A DNA stretch of 64,000 bases from Roseibium porphyridii. GTDB taxonomy: Bacteria; Pseudomonadota; Alphaproteobacteria; Rhizobiales; Stappiaceae. Of the stretch, positions 34,325 to 45,142 are shown one piece after another. Numbering within the stretch: position 1 is the first letter of the stretch; every line of letters begins with the position of its first letter. The position numbers and the translations under genes are program-made. The DNA is taken from assembly GCF_026191725.2 (NCBI RefSeq), contig NZ_CP120863.1, positions 1,344,001 through 1,408,000 of the forward strand. Reading direction: 5' to 3'. The notes under the pieces were generated by a model, which had not been told where the DNA came from, did not search any database, and saw nothing but the letters and a program-made list of their open reading frames with translations.

Positions 34325-35868
34325 AGCCAGCGCGGGAGCCAGGTCGCGATGATCGGGAAAAACCAAAGGATCGCGACGGCAACAATCTGCAATCCGATGA
34401 ACGGAACCACTCCGCGATAGATTTGACCCGTCGTGATTTCCTTCGGAGCCGCACCACGCAGATAAAAGAGCGAAAAGCCGAAAGGTGGCGTCAAGAACGA
34501 GGTTTGCAGATTGATCGCGATCAGCACGGTCAGCCAGATCGGGTCGATCCCCATCAGGATGAGGGGCGGGATCAGAACCGGCAGCAGGATCACGGAAATC
34601 TCGACGAAATCGAGAAAGAAACCGAGAATGAAAACAAAAAGCATCGCGAAAATCAGCGCGCCGGTTGGGCCCCCCGGCATTTCGTTCAGCAATGCATGAA
34701 CGCGATCTTCGCCACCCAGACCGACAAAGACGAGCGAGAAGAAACTTGCCATCAAGATGGTGGCAAAAATCATCGACGTGACGGTCAATGTCGACAGGAG
34801 CGAGGCTTTCAAAAGCCCGTCCGAAAATGCCGCCTTCAGAATGCGAAGGACTACGCCGAGGGCAAAGAGAGCCAATCCTGCATAGAGCGCGGCAAGCACA
34901 TACCCGCCGATGGACGTGTCGGACCGTTGCAGGCGGACAGGAAGCAGCGAAGCGGCGACAGCAAGGACAAGAAGCGCACCGGTTGCCAATACGATCAGTC
35001 GTACTGAAATGCCAAGTCTGCGACCGGCAAGAAGGATGGCACCGATGGCCCCGACCGACGCTGCTTCGTTCGGAGACGCGATGCCGCCAAGAATGGACCC
35101 GAGCACGGCGATTATAAGAAGGATGGGTGGAACCACAGCTCCTGCGATTTCGGCTGAAGACGGCGGAGCAACATGTTCCTTCATGGCCGGGGCGTCCTTG
35201 GGAAACAAGGCGGCTCGTCCGATGATGTAGACACAATAGACGGCGACCAACAGCAGACCCGGCACCATTGCGGCGGCAAAGGTCTGACCGACCGAGATTG
35301 TCTCGATGGTGAACTTGCCTTGTGCGTATTGTGCCTGTTGGAACGCATTCGACATCACATCGGCGAGAATGATCAGCAGTGTCGATGGCGGAATGATCTG
35401 TCCAAGCGTTCCGGCTGTGCAGACCATTCCGGAGGCAAGCTTCGGGTCATAGCCATTGCGCAGCATGGTCGGCAACGCGATCAGTCCCATGGCGACAACG
35501 GTTGCACCGACAATGCCAGTGGAGGCGGCAAGCAATGCTCCGACCAGAACGACCGATACGCCGAGGCCACCGTTCATCTTTCCGAAAAGACGCCCCATGG
35601 TTTCAAGGAGATCCTCGGCGATGCGGCTCTTTTCCAGGATGACACCCATCAGCACGAACAGCGGAATTGCGGTCAGAACCGGATTGGTCAGAACGCCGAA
35701 GAAACGCTGGCCCATCGCGCCCATCAGCTGAATGTTGAAGTCACCGAGAAACCATCCGAGCAACGCAAAGCCAGTCGCGACACCTGCGATTGTGAACGCT
35801 ACTGGATAACCGAGCAGGATGAAGGCGATCAACGCGCCGAACATGATCAGATCGAGCGGCAGGCTCAT
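34318..35868 (-). CDS. dctM: TRAP transporter large membrane subunit (DctM)
   Basis: 516 residues from ATG 35868, overlapping the dctQ stop (ATGA); the frame runs 50 codons further but within dctQ. Typical DctM motifs: ALIAFILLGYPVAFTIAG, AASTGIVGATVVAMGLIALP and IASPNEAASVGAIGAI. It is about 90 residues longer than the common 425-residue form, with an extra hydrophobic insert around residues 300-350 as in large-type TRAP subunits. It drives uptake with a sodium or proton gradient. Confidence 0.87.
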   Translation of the reverse strand: MSLPLDLIMFGALIAFILLGYPVAFTIAGVATGFALLGWFLGDFNIQLMGAMGQRFFGVLTNPVLTAIPLFVLMGVILEKSRIAEDLLETMGRLFGKMNGGLGVSVVLVGALLAASTGIVGATVVAMGLIALPTMLRNGYDPKLASGMVCTAGTLGQIIPPSTLLIILADVMSNAFQQAQYAQGKFTIETISVGQTFAAAMVPGLLLVAVYCVYIIGRAALFPKDAPAMKEHVAPPSSAEIAGAVVPPILLIIAVLGSILGGIASPNEAASVGAIGAILLAGRRLGISVRLIVLATGALLVLAVAASLLPVRLQRSDTSIGGYVLAALYAGLALFALGVVLRILKAAFSDGLLKASLLSTLTVTSMIFATILMASFFSLVFVGLGGEDRVHALLNEMPGGPTGALIFAMLFVFILGFFLDFVEISVILLPVLIPPLILMGIDPIWLTVLIAINLQTSFLTPPFGFSLFYLRGAAPKEITTGQIYRGVVPFIGLQIVAVAILWFFPIIATWLPRWLY

Positions 35869-36368
35869 GCGTTTGCGCCCTTCAGTTTTTGAAGGTCGCG
35901 CAAAAACGCGGCCAAACCCTGGATAAGCAACAAGATGCAATAAGCGGGAATGAGTGATTTCAGCAGGAAGGAGGCAGGTATACCGCCAACGGATATCGCT
36001 CCTTCCAAAATGGCCCAACTGCCGCGCACGGTCGGCCAGGAGAACCAGATCAGAACGATCAGGGCCGGGGTCAACAGGAAGAGATGACCGAATAGATCAA
36101 TCCAGGCCTGTCGACGCTCATCGAGCTTGGCGTAGAAGATGTCGACCCGTACATGAGCATTGACGAGAAAGGTATAACCGGCGCCCAGCATGAAAATGGA
36201 CGCATGAAAATAGAGCACACCCTCATCCAGAAAAATGTAGCTGAAGCCGAAGACGTACCGCAGCAGAACGATTACGAATTGCAAAAGCAGCATGCCGAGC
36301 GCGGCCCGGCATAATATGTGGCCGATGACAGAATTGACGCGCTCAAGCGCGCCCGCCAGTTTGTCCAT
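35865..36368 (-). CDS. dctQ: TRAP transporter small membrane subunit (DctQ)
   Basis: 167 residues, four predicted spans, with the DctQ-typical VNAHVRVDIFYAKLDERRQAW motif. ATG 36368. It follows dctP after 194 bp that contain a strong stem-loop and otherwise no gene. Confidence 0.84.
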   Translation of the reverse strand: MDKLAGALERVNSVIGHILCRAALGMLLLQFVIVLLRYVFGFSYIFLDEGVLYFHASIFMLGAGYTFLVNAHVRVDIFYAKLDERRQAWIDLFGHLFLLTPALIVLIWFSWPTVRGSWAILEGAISVGGIPASFLLKSLIPAYCILLLIQGLAAFLRDLQKLKGANA

Positions 36369-36512
36369 CGCGGTCGCCCTGCCTTTTTCAATTGGTTGGG
36401 ATCGTGCTTTTCCAAGCCTGAATTAGGACGGGAAATCTTGCCGATTGTCACCCTTCATTTTTTCAAACAACGGGCTTGCTGTCCTTAAACGAGACATTTG
36501 AAAAGAGTTGGC

Positions 36513-36550
36513 CACGCCGGTGGGAAGACGTGTTCCTGTCCACCGGCGTG
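36513..36550 (-). terminator. Stem-loop between dctP and dctQ
   Basis: 11-bp perfect arms (CACGCCGGTGG/CCACCGGCGTG), 16-base loop, 12 bp after the dctP stop. Only a weak T-stretch follows. It probably reduces read-through so that the binding protein is made in excess over the membrane subunits. Confidence 0.6.
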
Positions 36551-36562
36551 TTCCTTGCCACG

Positions 36563-37660
36563 TCAGTCGTAGCTGTAGTCCATGACGCGGGCGTTCATCT
36601 GGCCGTTGTCTGCATAAGGCATGTAGTCGCGCATCAGGTTGCGATAATTCAGGAAGCTCTCGGTGATCCGAACGACCAGTTCATCGTCGCTTGCACGCAG
36701 GTCGGCAATCACTTCGCCAGCTGCATTCCCCATTGCAACGATGACTTCGTCCGGAAGTTTACGCACCATCACGCCGTGGTCGTTGACCAACTGGGTCAAG
36801 GCCTGTGCGTGCTTGGTGTTGTATTCCGTCAGGACGTCGTTGTAGAGGCTGGCGCAGGCACGTGCGACGGCTTCCTTCAGATCGTCCGGGAGTTCGTTGT
36901 AGGCATCCAGATTGACGGCACATTCTTCTGCAGAGGAAGGTTCACCGACGCCAGGCCAATAGTAGTTTTTGGCAATCTGGTAGTATCCCAGAGCACTGTC
37001 AGTCCATGGTCCGATAAATTCACCGGCGTCAAGAGCGCCGGATTGCAAGGCCTGGAACATTGCGGGGCCACTCATCGCCTGAACAGCCATGCCCATCTTG
37101 GAGCACATCTCGGAGGCCAAGCCTGTAGAACGGAATTTCAAGCCCTTCAGGTCGTCCACGCTGTTGATCTCGGTCCGGAACCAGCCGGCCCATTGCGGTC
37201 CGGAGTTTCCGCACAGGAACGGCTTCAGATTGAAGCGTGCATAAATCTCGTCATAGAGGGACTGTCCACCCCCGTGGATCAGCCAGCCGGCTTGTTCTGG
37301 AGCCGTCAGGCCAAAGGGTTGTGAACCAAACAGAAGAATGCCTTTGGACTTGGAACCCCAATAAGCCGGAACCGCGTGGTAAAGTTCAGCAGTCCCCTGA
37401 CCGACGGCGTCGAACACTCCGTTGCCCGGAACGATTTCACCGGCAGCAAAAAGCTTGACCTCGATCTTGCCGCTGGAAAGGGCCGTAATGCGGTCCGCCA
37501 GCATCTGCGCTGCGACGCCCGGACCTGGAAGGTTCTTGGGCCAGGCAGTGACCATGCGCCACTGGCGAACGTCTTGTGCAATAGCGGGCGCTGCCAGCGT
37601 CGAAGCGGCAACGGCCGCGGTGCCCGTAGCGCCTGCTTTCAGAAAATCACGTCTTTTCAT
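36563..37660 (-). CDS. dctP: TRAP transporter solute-binding protein (DctP/TakP type)
   Basis: 365 residues with a twin-arginine signal (MKRRDFLKAG...APAIAQ). The body matches the TakP/DctP2 branch: WPKNLPGPGVAAQMLADRI, GNSGPQWAGWF and LKGLKFRSTGLASEM. That branch binds 2-oxo acids and related carboxylates as dimers. It lies 51 bp after hutU on the same strand, so it is probably part of the hut transcript and may carry histidine, urocanate or imidazole carboxylates (inference). Confidence 0.85.
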   Translation of the reverse strand: MKRRDFLKAGATGTAAVAASTLAAPAIAQDVRQWRMVTAWPKNLPGPGVAAQMLADRITALSSGKIEVKLFAAGEIVPGNGVFDAVGQGTAELYHAVPAYWGSKSKGILLFGSQPFGLTAPEQAGWLIHGGGQSLYDEIYARFNLKPFLCGNSGPQWAGWFRTEINSVDDLKGLKFRSTGLASEMCSKMGMAVQAMSGPAMFQALQSGALDAGEFIGPWTDSALGYYQIAKNYYWPGVGEPSSAEECAVNLDAYNELPDDLKEAVARACASLYNDVLTEYNTKHAQALTQLVNDHGVMVRKLPDEVIVAMGNAAGEVIADLRASDDELVVRITESFLNYRNLMRDYMPYADNGQMNARVMDYSYD

Positions 37661-37711
37661 CGTATAATCCCTCGTTCACAGGTAATGGTTCGGAGCCTCC
37701 AGCCGTGCGTT

Positions 37712-39385
37712 TTATGATCCCAGAATAGCCGGTAGGTTGAGCCCCTGTTCTTTCGCGCAATTGAGCGCGATCTCGTAACCGGCGTCCGCGTGACGCATCA
37801 CGCCTGTTGCCGGGTCATTCCAGAGCACCCTTTCGATGCGTCGGTCCGCATCCTCGGTGCCGTCGCAGCAAATCACCATGCCGGAGTGCTGCGAGAACCC
37901 CATTCCAACGCCGCCGCCATGATGAAGCGACACCCAGGTCGCCCCTGATGCCGTATTGAGCAGTGCGTTCAGAAGTGGCCAATCCGAAACGGCGTCAGAA
38001 CCGTCTTTCATGGCCTCGGTTTCCCGGTTCGGCGATGCCACCGAACCACTGTCCAGATGATCCCTGCCGATGACCACTGGCGCTTTCAGCTCGCCAGTGC
38101 GGACCATTTCGTTAAATGCAAGGCCAAGGCGATGACGCTGGCCCAGTCCGACCCAGCAAATGCGGGCAGGCAGACCCTGAAACGCTATGCGTTCTCTTGC
38201 CATGTCGAGCCAGTTGTGCAGATGATGGTCGTCCGGGATCAGCTCTTTCACCTTGGCGTCGGTCTTGTAGATGTCTTCCGGATCTCCGGAGAGAGCGCAC
38301 CAGCGGAACGGACCGATGCCGCGACAGAAAAGCGGCCGGATATAGGCCGGGACAAAGCCCGGAAAGGCAAAGGCATTTTCCAGGCCTTCTTCAAGCGCCA
38401 CTTGTCGAATGTTGTTGCCATAGTCGAGTGTCGGAACCCCGGCATTCCAGAAGTCGACCATTGCTGCGACATGCACTTTCATTGAGGCGCGAGCCGCTTT
38501 TTCCACCGCCTTCGGGTCGGTCTCGGCTCTGGCCCGCCATTCGGCGACTGTCCATCCCTGGGGAAGATAGCCATTGACCGGGTCGTGGGCGGAGGTCTGG
38601 TCGGTGACGATATCCGGTTTGACGCCGCGTCTGACCAGCTCGGCAAAGACATCGGCAGCGTTGGCTATCAAGGCGACCGACTTGGACTCGCCCGCCTTTG
38701 TCCAGCGGTCAATCAAGTCCAATGCTTCGTCCAGGGAGTGTGTCTTCTCATCGACGTAGCGCGTGCGCAGACGAAAGTCGGCGCTTTTTTCGTCGCACTC
38801 GACGGCGAGGCAACATGCTCCGGCCATGACCGCAGCAAGCGGCTGTGCTCCACCCATTCCGCCAAGACCACCGGTCAGGATCCAGCGCCCCTTGAGATTG
38901 CCCTCATAGTGCTGACGGCCGGCCTCCATGAAGGTTTTATAGGTACCCTGAACGATGCCTTGTGTGCCGATATAGATCCAGGAGCCAGCTGTCATCTGGC
39001 CGTACATGGCCAGGCCTTTCTTGTCGAGCTCGTGAAAGTGATCCCAATTGGCCCAATTGGGCACCAGGTTGGAATTGGCGATCAGGACGCGAGGCGCATC
39101 CTTGTGGGTCTTGAAAACGCCAACCGGTTTACCGGATTGCACCAGAAGTGTTTCGTCGTCATTCAGGCTCTTCAGTCCCGCGACAATGCGATCAAAATCA
39201 TCCCAGGTTCGTGCCGCCCTGCCGATGCCACCATAGACCACCAGTTCATGGGGATTTTCAGCGACGTCCGGGTGAAGGTTGTTCATCAGCATGCGCAGCG
39301 GTGCTTCGGTCAGCCATGACTTTGCATTCAGATCCGTGCCGGTCGGCGGGTAGACGTCACGGGCGTTGTGGCGACGATCGGTCAT
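37712..39385 (-). CDS. hutU: Urocanate hydratase
   Basis: 557 residues, normal length. The NAD+-binding glycine-rich loop [13 protein letters not shown] and the C-terminal active-site regions ([32 protein letters not shown]) are typical. It converts urocanate to imidazolone propionate, step 2 of histidine breakdown. It overlaps hutG by 4 bp. Confidence 0.95.
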   Translation of the reverse strand: MTDRRHNARDVYPPTGTDLNAKSWLTEAPLRMLMNNLHPDVAENPHELVVYGGIGRAARTWDDFDRIVAGLKSLNDDETLLVQSGKPVGVFKTHKDAPRVLIANSNLVPNWANWDHFHELDKKGLAMYGQMTAGSWIYIGTQGIVQGTYKTFMEAGRQHYEGNLKGRWILTGGLGGMGGAQPLAAVMAGACCLAVECDEKSADFRLRTRYVDEKTHSLDEALDLIDRWTKAGESKSVALIANAADVFAELVRRGVKPDIVTDQTSAHDPVNGYLPQGWTVAEWRARAETDPKAVEKAARASMKVHVAAMVDFWNAGVPTLDYGNNIRQVALEEGLENAFAFPGFVPAYIRPLFCRGIGPFRWCALSGDPEDIYKTDAKVKELIPDDHHLHNWLDMARERIAFQGLPARICWVGLGQRHRLGLAFNEMVRTGELKAPVVIGRDHLDSGSVASPNRETEAMKDGSDAVSDWPLLNALLNTASGATWVSLHHGGGVGMGFSQHSGMVICCDGTEDADRRIERVLWNDPATGVMRHADAGYEIALNCAKEQGLNLPAILGS

Positions 39386-40212
39386 TGTTCGCTCCCAGAA
39401 ATTTCGGATGATTTTTGCTTGAGGATCGGCGCAAGCTTTTCGAGCGCGCTCAAGATAGTCTTTAAAGGGGTTCGCAACCGATCTGCCTTCTCTTCGTCAA
39501 GGGCAAATGGCAGGTCTTCGCTTTTGAGGTGCGTCCTTTGGGCAAGTTCCATCTGTATGGCATGCACGCCATCAGTTGGACGCCCGTAGTGACGGGTGGT
39601 CCAACCGCCCTTGAAACGTCCGTTGAGCACGGACGTGTAACCTGCGGCAGTTTCGGTGTTGCTGACGACGGCTGCTTCGACAGCCGGGGCACAAGTAGCA
39701 CCATTGTTTGTGCCGGTGTTGAAGTCGGGCAATCTCCCTTCAAAGAGAAACGGCACAACTGACCGGATCGAATGGCAATCATAAAGGATGGCAACGCCAT
39801 GCAATGCCTTCACCCGCTTAATCTCGGCTTCAAGGGCCGCGTGATATGGGGCATGCCAGGCAAGTCGTCGGGCTTCGATCTCCGCTGCGTCCGGTTCCTG
39901 GCCATTATGATAAATGGGACGTCCATCGAAATCGGTCGCCGGGCAAAGGCTTGTCGTGTTTTGTCCCGGATAAAGGGAAGCGCCAGCCGGATCGCGATTG
40001 GCATCAATGACATAGCGGTGAAAACCTGCCTTCACCATGGTCGCGCTTGAAAGAAGACCTTCGTACAGCCGATCGACATGCCAATCCGTATCGGCGAGCT
40101 TCAGTCCGGTCTCGTTCAAGCGAGCGCGGATGTTGTCCGGCACGAAAGTGCCGGCGTGGGGAACGCCCAGGACAATGGGACCGTCGCCCCGGATGACGTC
40201 AACCGGTTGCAT
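39382..40212 (-). CDS. hutG: N-formylglutamate deformylase
   Basis: 276 residues from ATG 40212, which has GGAG six bases upstream; the TTG at 40224 is rejected. FGase family features: [25 protein letters not shown] and YDCHSIRS. It releases formate and glutamate, the last step of the HutF route. It overlaps hutH by 14 bp. Confidence 0.92.
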   Translation of the reverse strand: MQPVDVIRGDGPIVLGVPHAGTFVPDNIRARLNETGLKLADTDWHVDRLYEGLLSSATMVKAGFHRYVIDANRDPAGASLYPGQNTTSLCPATDFDGRPIYHNGQEPDAAEIEARRLAWHAPYHAALEAEIKRVKALHGVAILYDCHSIRSVVPFLFEGRLPDFNTGTNNGATCAPAVEAAVVSNTETAAGYTSVLNGRFKGGWTTRHYGRPTDGVHAIQMELAQRTHLKSEDLPFALDEEKADRLRTPLKTILSALEKLAPILKQKSSEISGSEQ

Positions 40213-41755
40213 ATGTGTCTCCAAGACTGATCAGGTGATCTTGTGCAACAACGGAAGCGAGCGCGCGCGAGCGCACAAATTCAGCGGCGGTTTCAAGGTC
40301 GGGTGCCATATAACGGTCGGCCTGAAGGGCCGGGACGTCTTGCCGTAGCCTGGCAAGGACAGATTGCAAAGCTGCACTGGTCTTGAGTGGAGCCCGGTGT
40401 TCAACACCCTCTGCCGCGCATAGCAATTCCACGCCTAGTATCTGTGCGAGGTTTGCATTCATGCGCCCAAGCCTCATCGCGCCGTGGGCAGCCATCGAGA
40501 CATGGTCTTCCTGATTGGCACTGGTCGGTGTTGAATCCGTTGAACACGGGTTCGCCAGATGCTTGTTCTCGCTCATCAATGCCGCAGTGGTGACTTCGGC
40601 GATCATCATTCCGGAATTCAGGCCGGGGTCTTTTGCGAGAAACGGAGGCAGATCGAACGAAAGGCTGGGGTCGACCATCAAGGCGACGCGGCGCTGGGCG
40701 ATTGCTCCCAACTCGGCAATTGCCAGTGCGATCTGATCGGCGGCAAATGCGACAGGTTCTGCATGAAAGTTGCCGCCGGATACGATCCGGTCTGCATCTA
40801 TCAGCACCAGCGGGTTGTCGGTTGCGGCATTGGCTTCAATCTCCAGAGTTCGCGCCGCCATGCGCAGAAGATCGACGCAGGCACCGGCGACCTGTGGCTG
40901 ACAACGGATGCAGTAGGGGTCCTGAACACGCTGGTCATCCTCGCGATGACTGTCGCGTATCTCCGAGCCTTCCATGATCGCGCGCATGGAGTGTGCAACT
41001 TCGATCTGACCACGGTGGCCGCGCAGTTGATGGATTTCCGGGAGGAGCGGTGCTGTCGATCCCATGATGGCATCGGTGGATAGGCTAGCGGTGAGGAGCG
41101 TTGCCTCGGCAAGCCGCCAGGCCTCGAAAAGTCCAGACAAGGCGCAGGCCGTTGAAAACTGAGTGCCGTTGATGAGGCCGAGGCCTTCCTTGGGGCCGAG
41201 TACCACCGGAGCCAGACCGGCTCTTTCAAGCGCTTCGCCGCCCGGCATCCTGGTGCCCGAATAGTCAGCCTCGCCTTCGCCGATCAGAACCGCTGTCATA
41301 TGCGCAAGCGGTGCAAGATCGCCTGATGCGCCGACGGAGCCCTGAGACGGAACAACGGGCGTGATGCCTTTCTCCAGACAGTCCTCAATCAGCTTGAGGA
41401 TTTTGAAACGCACTCCAGACGCACCGCGCCCCAATGACAAGAGTTTCAATACCATCATCAGGCGCGTGGTCGGACGGTCGAGCGGTTCACCTACGCCGCA
41501 ACAATGGGACAGGATCAGGTTGCGTTGCAGGGTTGCCGTATCTTCCGGTGCTATTTTGACACTGGCCAGTTTGCCGAAACCGGTGTTGACGCCATAGACG
41601 GCATCGCTGCCTCCGGCAGCCTTTGCGATGCGTTCGGCAGCTTCGTCGATTGACGGTTTGGCCTTTCTGTCGACGCGCACCGCTGTTTCGTTCCTGAATA
41701 CCGCTTCCAGGTCAGACAGTGTCACGTTGCCTGGGGTCAGGGTGAGGGTGCTCAT
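40199..41755 (-). CDS. hutH: Histidine ammonia-lyase
   Basis: 518 residues. The autocatalytic MIO prosthetic group forms from Ala143-Ser144-Gly145 in [15 protein letters not shown], and [11 protein letters not shown] near residue 54 carries the catalytic Tyr. First step: histidine to urocanate plus ammonia. ATG 41755 overlaps hutI by 4 bp. Confidence 0.95.
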   Translation of the reverse strand: MSTLTLTPGNVTLSDLEAVFRNETAVRVDRKAKPSIDEAAERIAKAAGGSDAVYGVNTGFGKLASVKIAPEDTATLQRNLILSHCCGVGEPLDRPTTRLMMVLKLLSLGRGASGVRFKILKLIEDCLEKGITPVVPSQGSVGASGDLAPLAHMTAVLIGEGEADYSGTRMPGGEALERAGLAPVVLGPKEGLGLINGTQFSTACALSGLFEAWRLAEATLLTASLSTDAIMGSTAPLLPEIHQLRGHRGQIEVAHSMRAIMEGSEIRDSHREDDQRVQDPYCIRCQPQVAGACVDLLRMAARTLEIEANAATDNPLVLIDADRIVSGGNFHAEPVAFAADQIALAIAELGAIAQRRVALMVDPSLSFDLPPFLAKDPGLNSGMMIAEVTTAALMSENKHLANPCSTDSTPTSANQEDHVSMAAHGAMRLGRMNANLAQILGVELLCAAEGVEHRAPLKTSAALQSVLARLRQDVPALQADRYMAPDLETAAEFVRSRALASVVAQDHLISLGDTYATG

Positions 41756-42957
41756 TCAGAGCCTCCGAAAATACGTTTCTGGAGTGAGTTGAAGCCGATG
41801 CGGTAGGACAGTTCGGCCGGGTGGTCGACGTTCCAGATGGCAAGATCCGCACGCATGCCGGCCTTGAGGCAGCCCTGGTCTTCAAGGTTCAATGCTCGTG
41901 CGGCTTCTCGTGTAACACCGGCAAGAGCTTCTTCCGGCGTCATGCGGAACAGTGTGCAGCCCATGTTCATTGTGGTCAGCAAGGATGCGAGAGGCGAAGA
42001 CCCCGGATTGCAATCCGTTGCCAGCGCAATTGGCACGCCCTCCTGACGCAGCAACTCAAGCGGAGGCATTTGCGTTTCGCGCAAAGTGTAGAAAGCTCCT
42101 GGCAACAAAACGGCAACCGAGTCGCTTTTCTTGAGTGCCTTTGCACCTGCCTCATCCAGATACTCAAGATGATCCGCCGAGAGCGCACCATAGGATGCGG
42201 CAAGTTTTGTTCCGCCGAGATTTGAGAGTTGTTCGGCGTGAAGTTTCACCGGAAGGCCGAGCTCCCTGGCTTTGTCAAAAACTTTCGCAATCTGTTCGGG
42301 AGAAAAGGCAATGCCCTCGCAAAAGCCGTCGACGGCATCCACGAGGTTTTCCTCATTTGCCTCTTCCAGCGTTGGCAGGCAGACCTCTTCCAGGTAAGCG
42401 TCAGGCCGATCCTTGTATTCAGCTTGGACAGCGTGCGCACCAAGAAAACTGGTTCTGACGTGGATCGGTCTTTTTCGGGAAATGCTACGTGCGGTGCGCA
42501 GCATGCGCAGTTCCGTTTCTCGGTCGAGGCCATAACCTGACTTGATCTCGATAGCGGTTACGCCCTCACGGATCAGCGCGTCAACACGCGTCAACGCGGA
42601 AGCAAGGAGATCTTCTTCGCTTGCTGCCCGTGTCGCTGAGACAGTTGAAACAATGCCACCGCCAGCACGCGCGACTTCCTCGTAACTCGCACCTTGAAGA
42701 CGCATTTCAAATTCACGTGCGCGGTTGCCGCCAAAAACAACATGCGTGTGACAGTCGATCAGCCCGGGCGTGACCAGCCTGCCTTCAAGATCTTCGGATG
42801 GAAGCTCGCGGTCCTGTCTCGGAAGATCCTGGTCCGGACCTGCAAATGCGAGCCGATCTCCGTCGATCACCAAAGCACCTTGTTCGACAAGTCCGTAGGC
42901 CGCGCCGTTGGCGGTAAATGTCGCGAGCTTGGCGTTGGTCAGAAGGCGTCTGGACAA
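41752..42957 (-). CDS. hutI: Imidazolonepropionase
   Basis: 401 residues of the amidohydrolase superfamily: zinc site [12 protein letters not shown] and [12 protein letters not shown], plus [12 protein letters not shown]. It opens the imidazolone ring to give N-formimino-glutamate. First gene of the minus-strand hut operon, 80 bp from divergent hutF. Confidence 0.94.
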   Translation of the reverse strand: MSRRLLTNAKLATFTANGAAYGLVEQGALVIDGDRLAFAGPDQDLPRQDRELPSEDLEGRLVTPGLIDCHTHVVFGGNRAREFEMRLQGASYEEVARAGGGIVSTVSATRAASEEDLLASALTRVDALIREGVTAIEIKSGYGLDRETELRMLRTARSISRKRPIHVRTSFLGAHAVQAEYKDRPDAYLEEVCLPTLEEANEENLVDAVDGFCEGIAFSPEQIAKVFDKARELGLPVKLHAEQLSNLGGTKLAASYGALSADHLEYLDEAGAKALKKSDSVAVLLPGAFYTLRETQMPPLELLRQEGVPIALATDCNPGSSPLASLLTTMNMGCTLFRMTPEEALAGVTREAARALNLEDQGCLKAGMRADLAIWNVDHPAELSYRIGFNSLQKRIFGGSE

Positions 42958-42994
42958 GGCCCATCCTCGGCTTGATTAGATTGCGCTATTCGAT

Positions 42995-43012
42995 AATATG
43001 CATGCACATATT
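42995..43012. promoter_or_regulatory. Candidate HutC operator
   Basis: AATATG-CATGCA-CATATT, 6-bp perfect arms in the divergent hutI-hutF gap, AT-rich and with a TGCA core, of the type bound by HutC/GntR proteins. A possible hutF start at 42998 falls inside it, which argues for the later start. Confidence 0.6.
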
Positions 43013-43036
43013 AAGGTGTCAACGAAGGAAAACGGC

Positions 43037-44416
43037 ATGGCGACCAACTCGGCAACAGAGGTTTTTGCAGAGCAGGCGCTGCTTCCGTCCGGTTGGGCGG
43101 AAAATGTTGTGGTGAGCCTGGGTCTGGACGGAAGAATCAAGGATGTGGTGACAGGCGCAAATCCGGCCGGACAACGGGTTGCAGTTCTTTTGCCGGCACC
43201 GGTGAACCTCCATAGTCATGCCTTCCAGCGGGCCATGGCAGGAATGAGTGAGCGGCGCGGCATAGGACCGCGCGACAGTTTCTGGACGTGGCGCCAGATC
43301 ATGTTTCGTTTCCTTGATGCGTTGACGCCTGATGATGTCGAAGCGATTGCGGCCTTTGTCCAGATGGAGATGCTGGAAGCAGGATATGCCGCCGTCGGAG
43401 AATTCCATTATTTGCATCACCAGCCTGGCGGGGTGCCCTATGACAATCCGGCTGAACTGTCTGACAGGATTATCGCGGCTGCCGCCAGCACTGGTATTGG
43501 TCTGACCCATTTGCCCGTGCTTTATCAATATGGCGGCTGTGATCGTCGCGCACTTGCTGCGGGCCAGATCCGCTTCGGAAACGACCTTCAAGGTTTTGAG
43601 ACGCTTTTTGAGCGCGCTGCCATGTTCATCAAGGCATTGCCGGATGATGCGGTGATCGGAATTGCGCCGCACTCCTTGAGAGCGGTGGATGAAGCCGGTC
43701 TGAAAACGGCGGTAGACCTGGCAGGTGACAAGCCGCTTCATATGCATCTTGCCGAGCAAATTCCTGAAGTGGAGGAAGTCCTCGCGTCCAAGGGAGCGCG
43801 CCCGGTGGAATGGCTGTTGGAAAACCAAAAAGTCGAACCGAACTGGTGCCTTATTCACTGCACCCAAATGACGCAGGAGGAGACGAAAGCGCTCGCTTTG
43901 ACCGGTGCTGTGGCCGGACTTTGCCCGATTACGGAATCCAGTCTAGGCGACGGTATCTTCGATGGGGTCCGGTTTATGGAGCAAGGCGGCCGTTTCGGGT
44001 TTGGCTCGGATTCCAATATCCGGATTTCCCTTTCAGAAGAGCTGCGAACGTTCGAATATTCTCAGCGTTTGAGAGATCGGAGCCGGGCAACAGTTGCAAC
44101 ATCAGAAAAGTCGACAGGGCGCGTACTTTTTGAAGGGGCTGCGACAGGCGGCGCTCAGGCTGCGGGCCGAAGCGCGGGATCAATCGCTGCAGGCAAGTTT
44201 GCAGATTTGGTTGCACTCGACGGGAATGCCATCGATCTTGACGGCCGCAAGGGCGACGAAGTCCTCGATACCTTTGTCTTCGCCGGTGATGATCGAATGG
44301 TTTCGGAAGTCTGGTCTGCCGGACGGCATGTTGTTTCGGGTGGAAACCATGTAAAAGGCGATGCCATCCGCGCTAAATACCGGGCCACGATGACCGCGTT
44401 GCGCGACCGACTTTAA
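43037..44416 (+). CDS. hutF: Formimidoylglutamate deiminase
   Basis: 459 residues from ATG 43037, with AAGGAA at 43025-43030; the upstream in-frame ATG 42998 lies in the operator. Amidohydrolase motifs NLHSHAFQRAMAG, IAPHSLRAVDE, LHMHLAEQ and GSDSNIRISL are present. It turns formiminoglutamate into N-formylglutamate and ammonia, committing the pathway to HutG and formate, not HutE/formamide. Confidence 0.92.
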   Translation: MATNSATEVFAEQALLPSGWAENVVVSLGLDGRIKDVVTGANPAGQRVAVLLPAPVNLHSHAFQRAMAGMSERRGIGPRDSFWTWRQIMFRFLDALTPDDVEAIAAFVQMEMLEAGYAAVGEFHYLHHQPGGVPYDNPAELSDRIIAAAASTGIGLTHLPVLYQYGGCDRRALAAGQIRFGNDLQGFETLFERAAMFIKALPDDAVIGIAPHSLRAVDEAGLKTAVDLAGDKPLHMHLAEQIPEVEEVLASKGARPVEWLLENQKVEPNWCLIHCTQMTQEETKALALTGAVAGLCPITESSLGDGIFDGVRFMEQGGRFGFGSDSNIRISLSEELRTFEYSQRLRDRSRATVATSEKSTGRVLFEGAATGGAQAAGRSAGSIAAGKFADLVALDGNAIDLDGRKGDEVLDTFVFAGDDRMVSEVWSAGRHVVSGGNHVKGDAIRAKYRATMTALRDRL

Positions 44417-44429
44417 CTGGACTGACCAC

Positions 44430-45131
44430 TTGACGTTGACCGAGACAAATTCCTGGACAGGCATTCGCAAGGAGCTGTTGCGAAGGATACATAGCCGGGT
44501 CTGGCAACCGGGTGAGCAGATCCCGCATGAGGCTGATCTCGCCGAGGAATTTGGCTGCGCCCGGACAACTGTCAACAGAGCGCTCAGGGACCTTGCGGAA
44601 AGCGGCCTTGTTGTGCGCAAACGGCGGGCGGGAACGCGTGTCGCACTCAACCCGCCTCAACGGGCGACCCTGACAATTCCAATCATACGGGAAGAAGTCG
44701 AGGCGACGGGCAGGACCTATCGCCATAGTCTCCTGGAACGGGACTTTCGCCCTCTACCTCCCATGTTACATGGTGCGTTTCCGGCTACGCTTAGTGAGGA
44801 TGTGCTTTACCTGAAGACGCTGCACTTTGCCGATAACAGGCCCTATGCTTACGAAGAGCGTTATATCAATCTCAACGCAGCGCCGGAGGCCCGCGATACG
44901 GCCTTTGACGAGGTCAGTGCCAATGAGTGGCTGGTCCATAATGCGCCTTACAGCCACGGCGACATTTCCTTTTTTGCAGTAAGTGCAGACAAGACCCTGT
45001 CCCGCAAACTGGATGCGGGCAGCGGAACCGCCCTTTTTGCGATGGAACGCATCACGTGGGCCGGCAACATGCCGATCACCCATGTGCACCTGATTTTCGC
45101 TCCTGGCTATCGAATGCGGACCGAGATCTGA
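44430..45131 (+). CDS. hutC: Histidine utilisation repressor HutC
   Basis: 233 residues from TTG 44430 (a second TTG follows six bases on). GntR-type winged helix (PHEADLAEEFGCARTTVNRA) with a UTRA ligand domain (YLKTLHFADNRPYAYEERYI) that binds urocanate in characterised HutC proteins. It lies 13 bp after hutF and ends 11 bp from convergent tonB. Confidence 0.88.
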   Translation: MTLTETNSWTGIRKELLRRIHSRVWQPGEQIPHEADLAEEFGCARTTVNRALRDLAESGLVVRKRRAGTRVALNPPQRATLTIPIIREEVEATGRTYRHSLLERDFRPLPPMLHGAFPATLSEDVLYLKTLHFADNRPYAYEERYINLNAAPEARDTAFDEVSANEWLVHNAPYSHGDISFFAVSADKTLSRKLDAGSGTALFAMERITWAGNMPITHVHLIFAPGYRMRTEI

Positions 45132-45142
45132 CGCTGCCGGCC

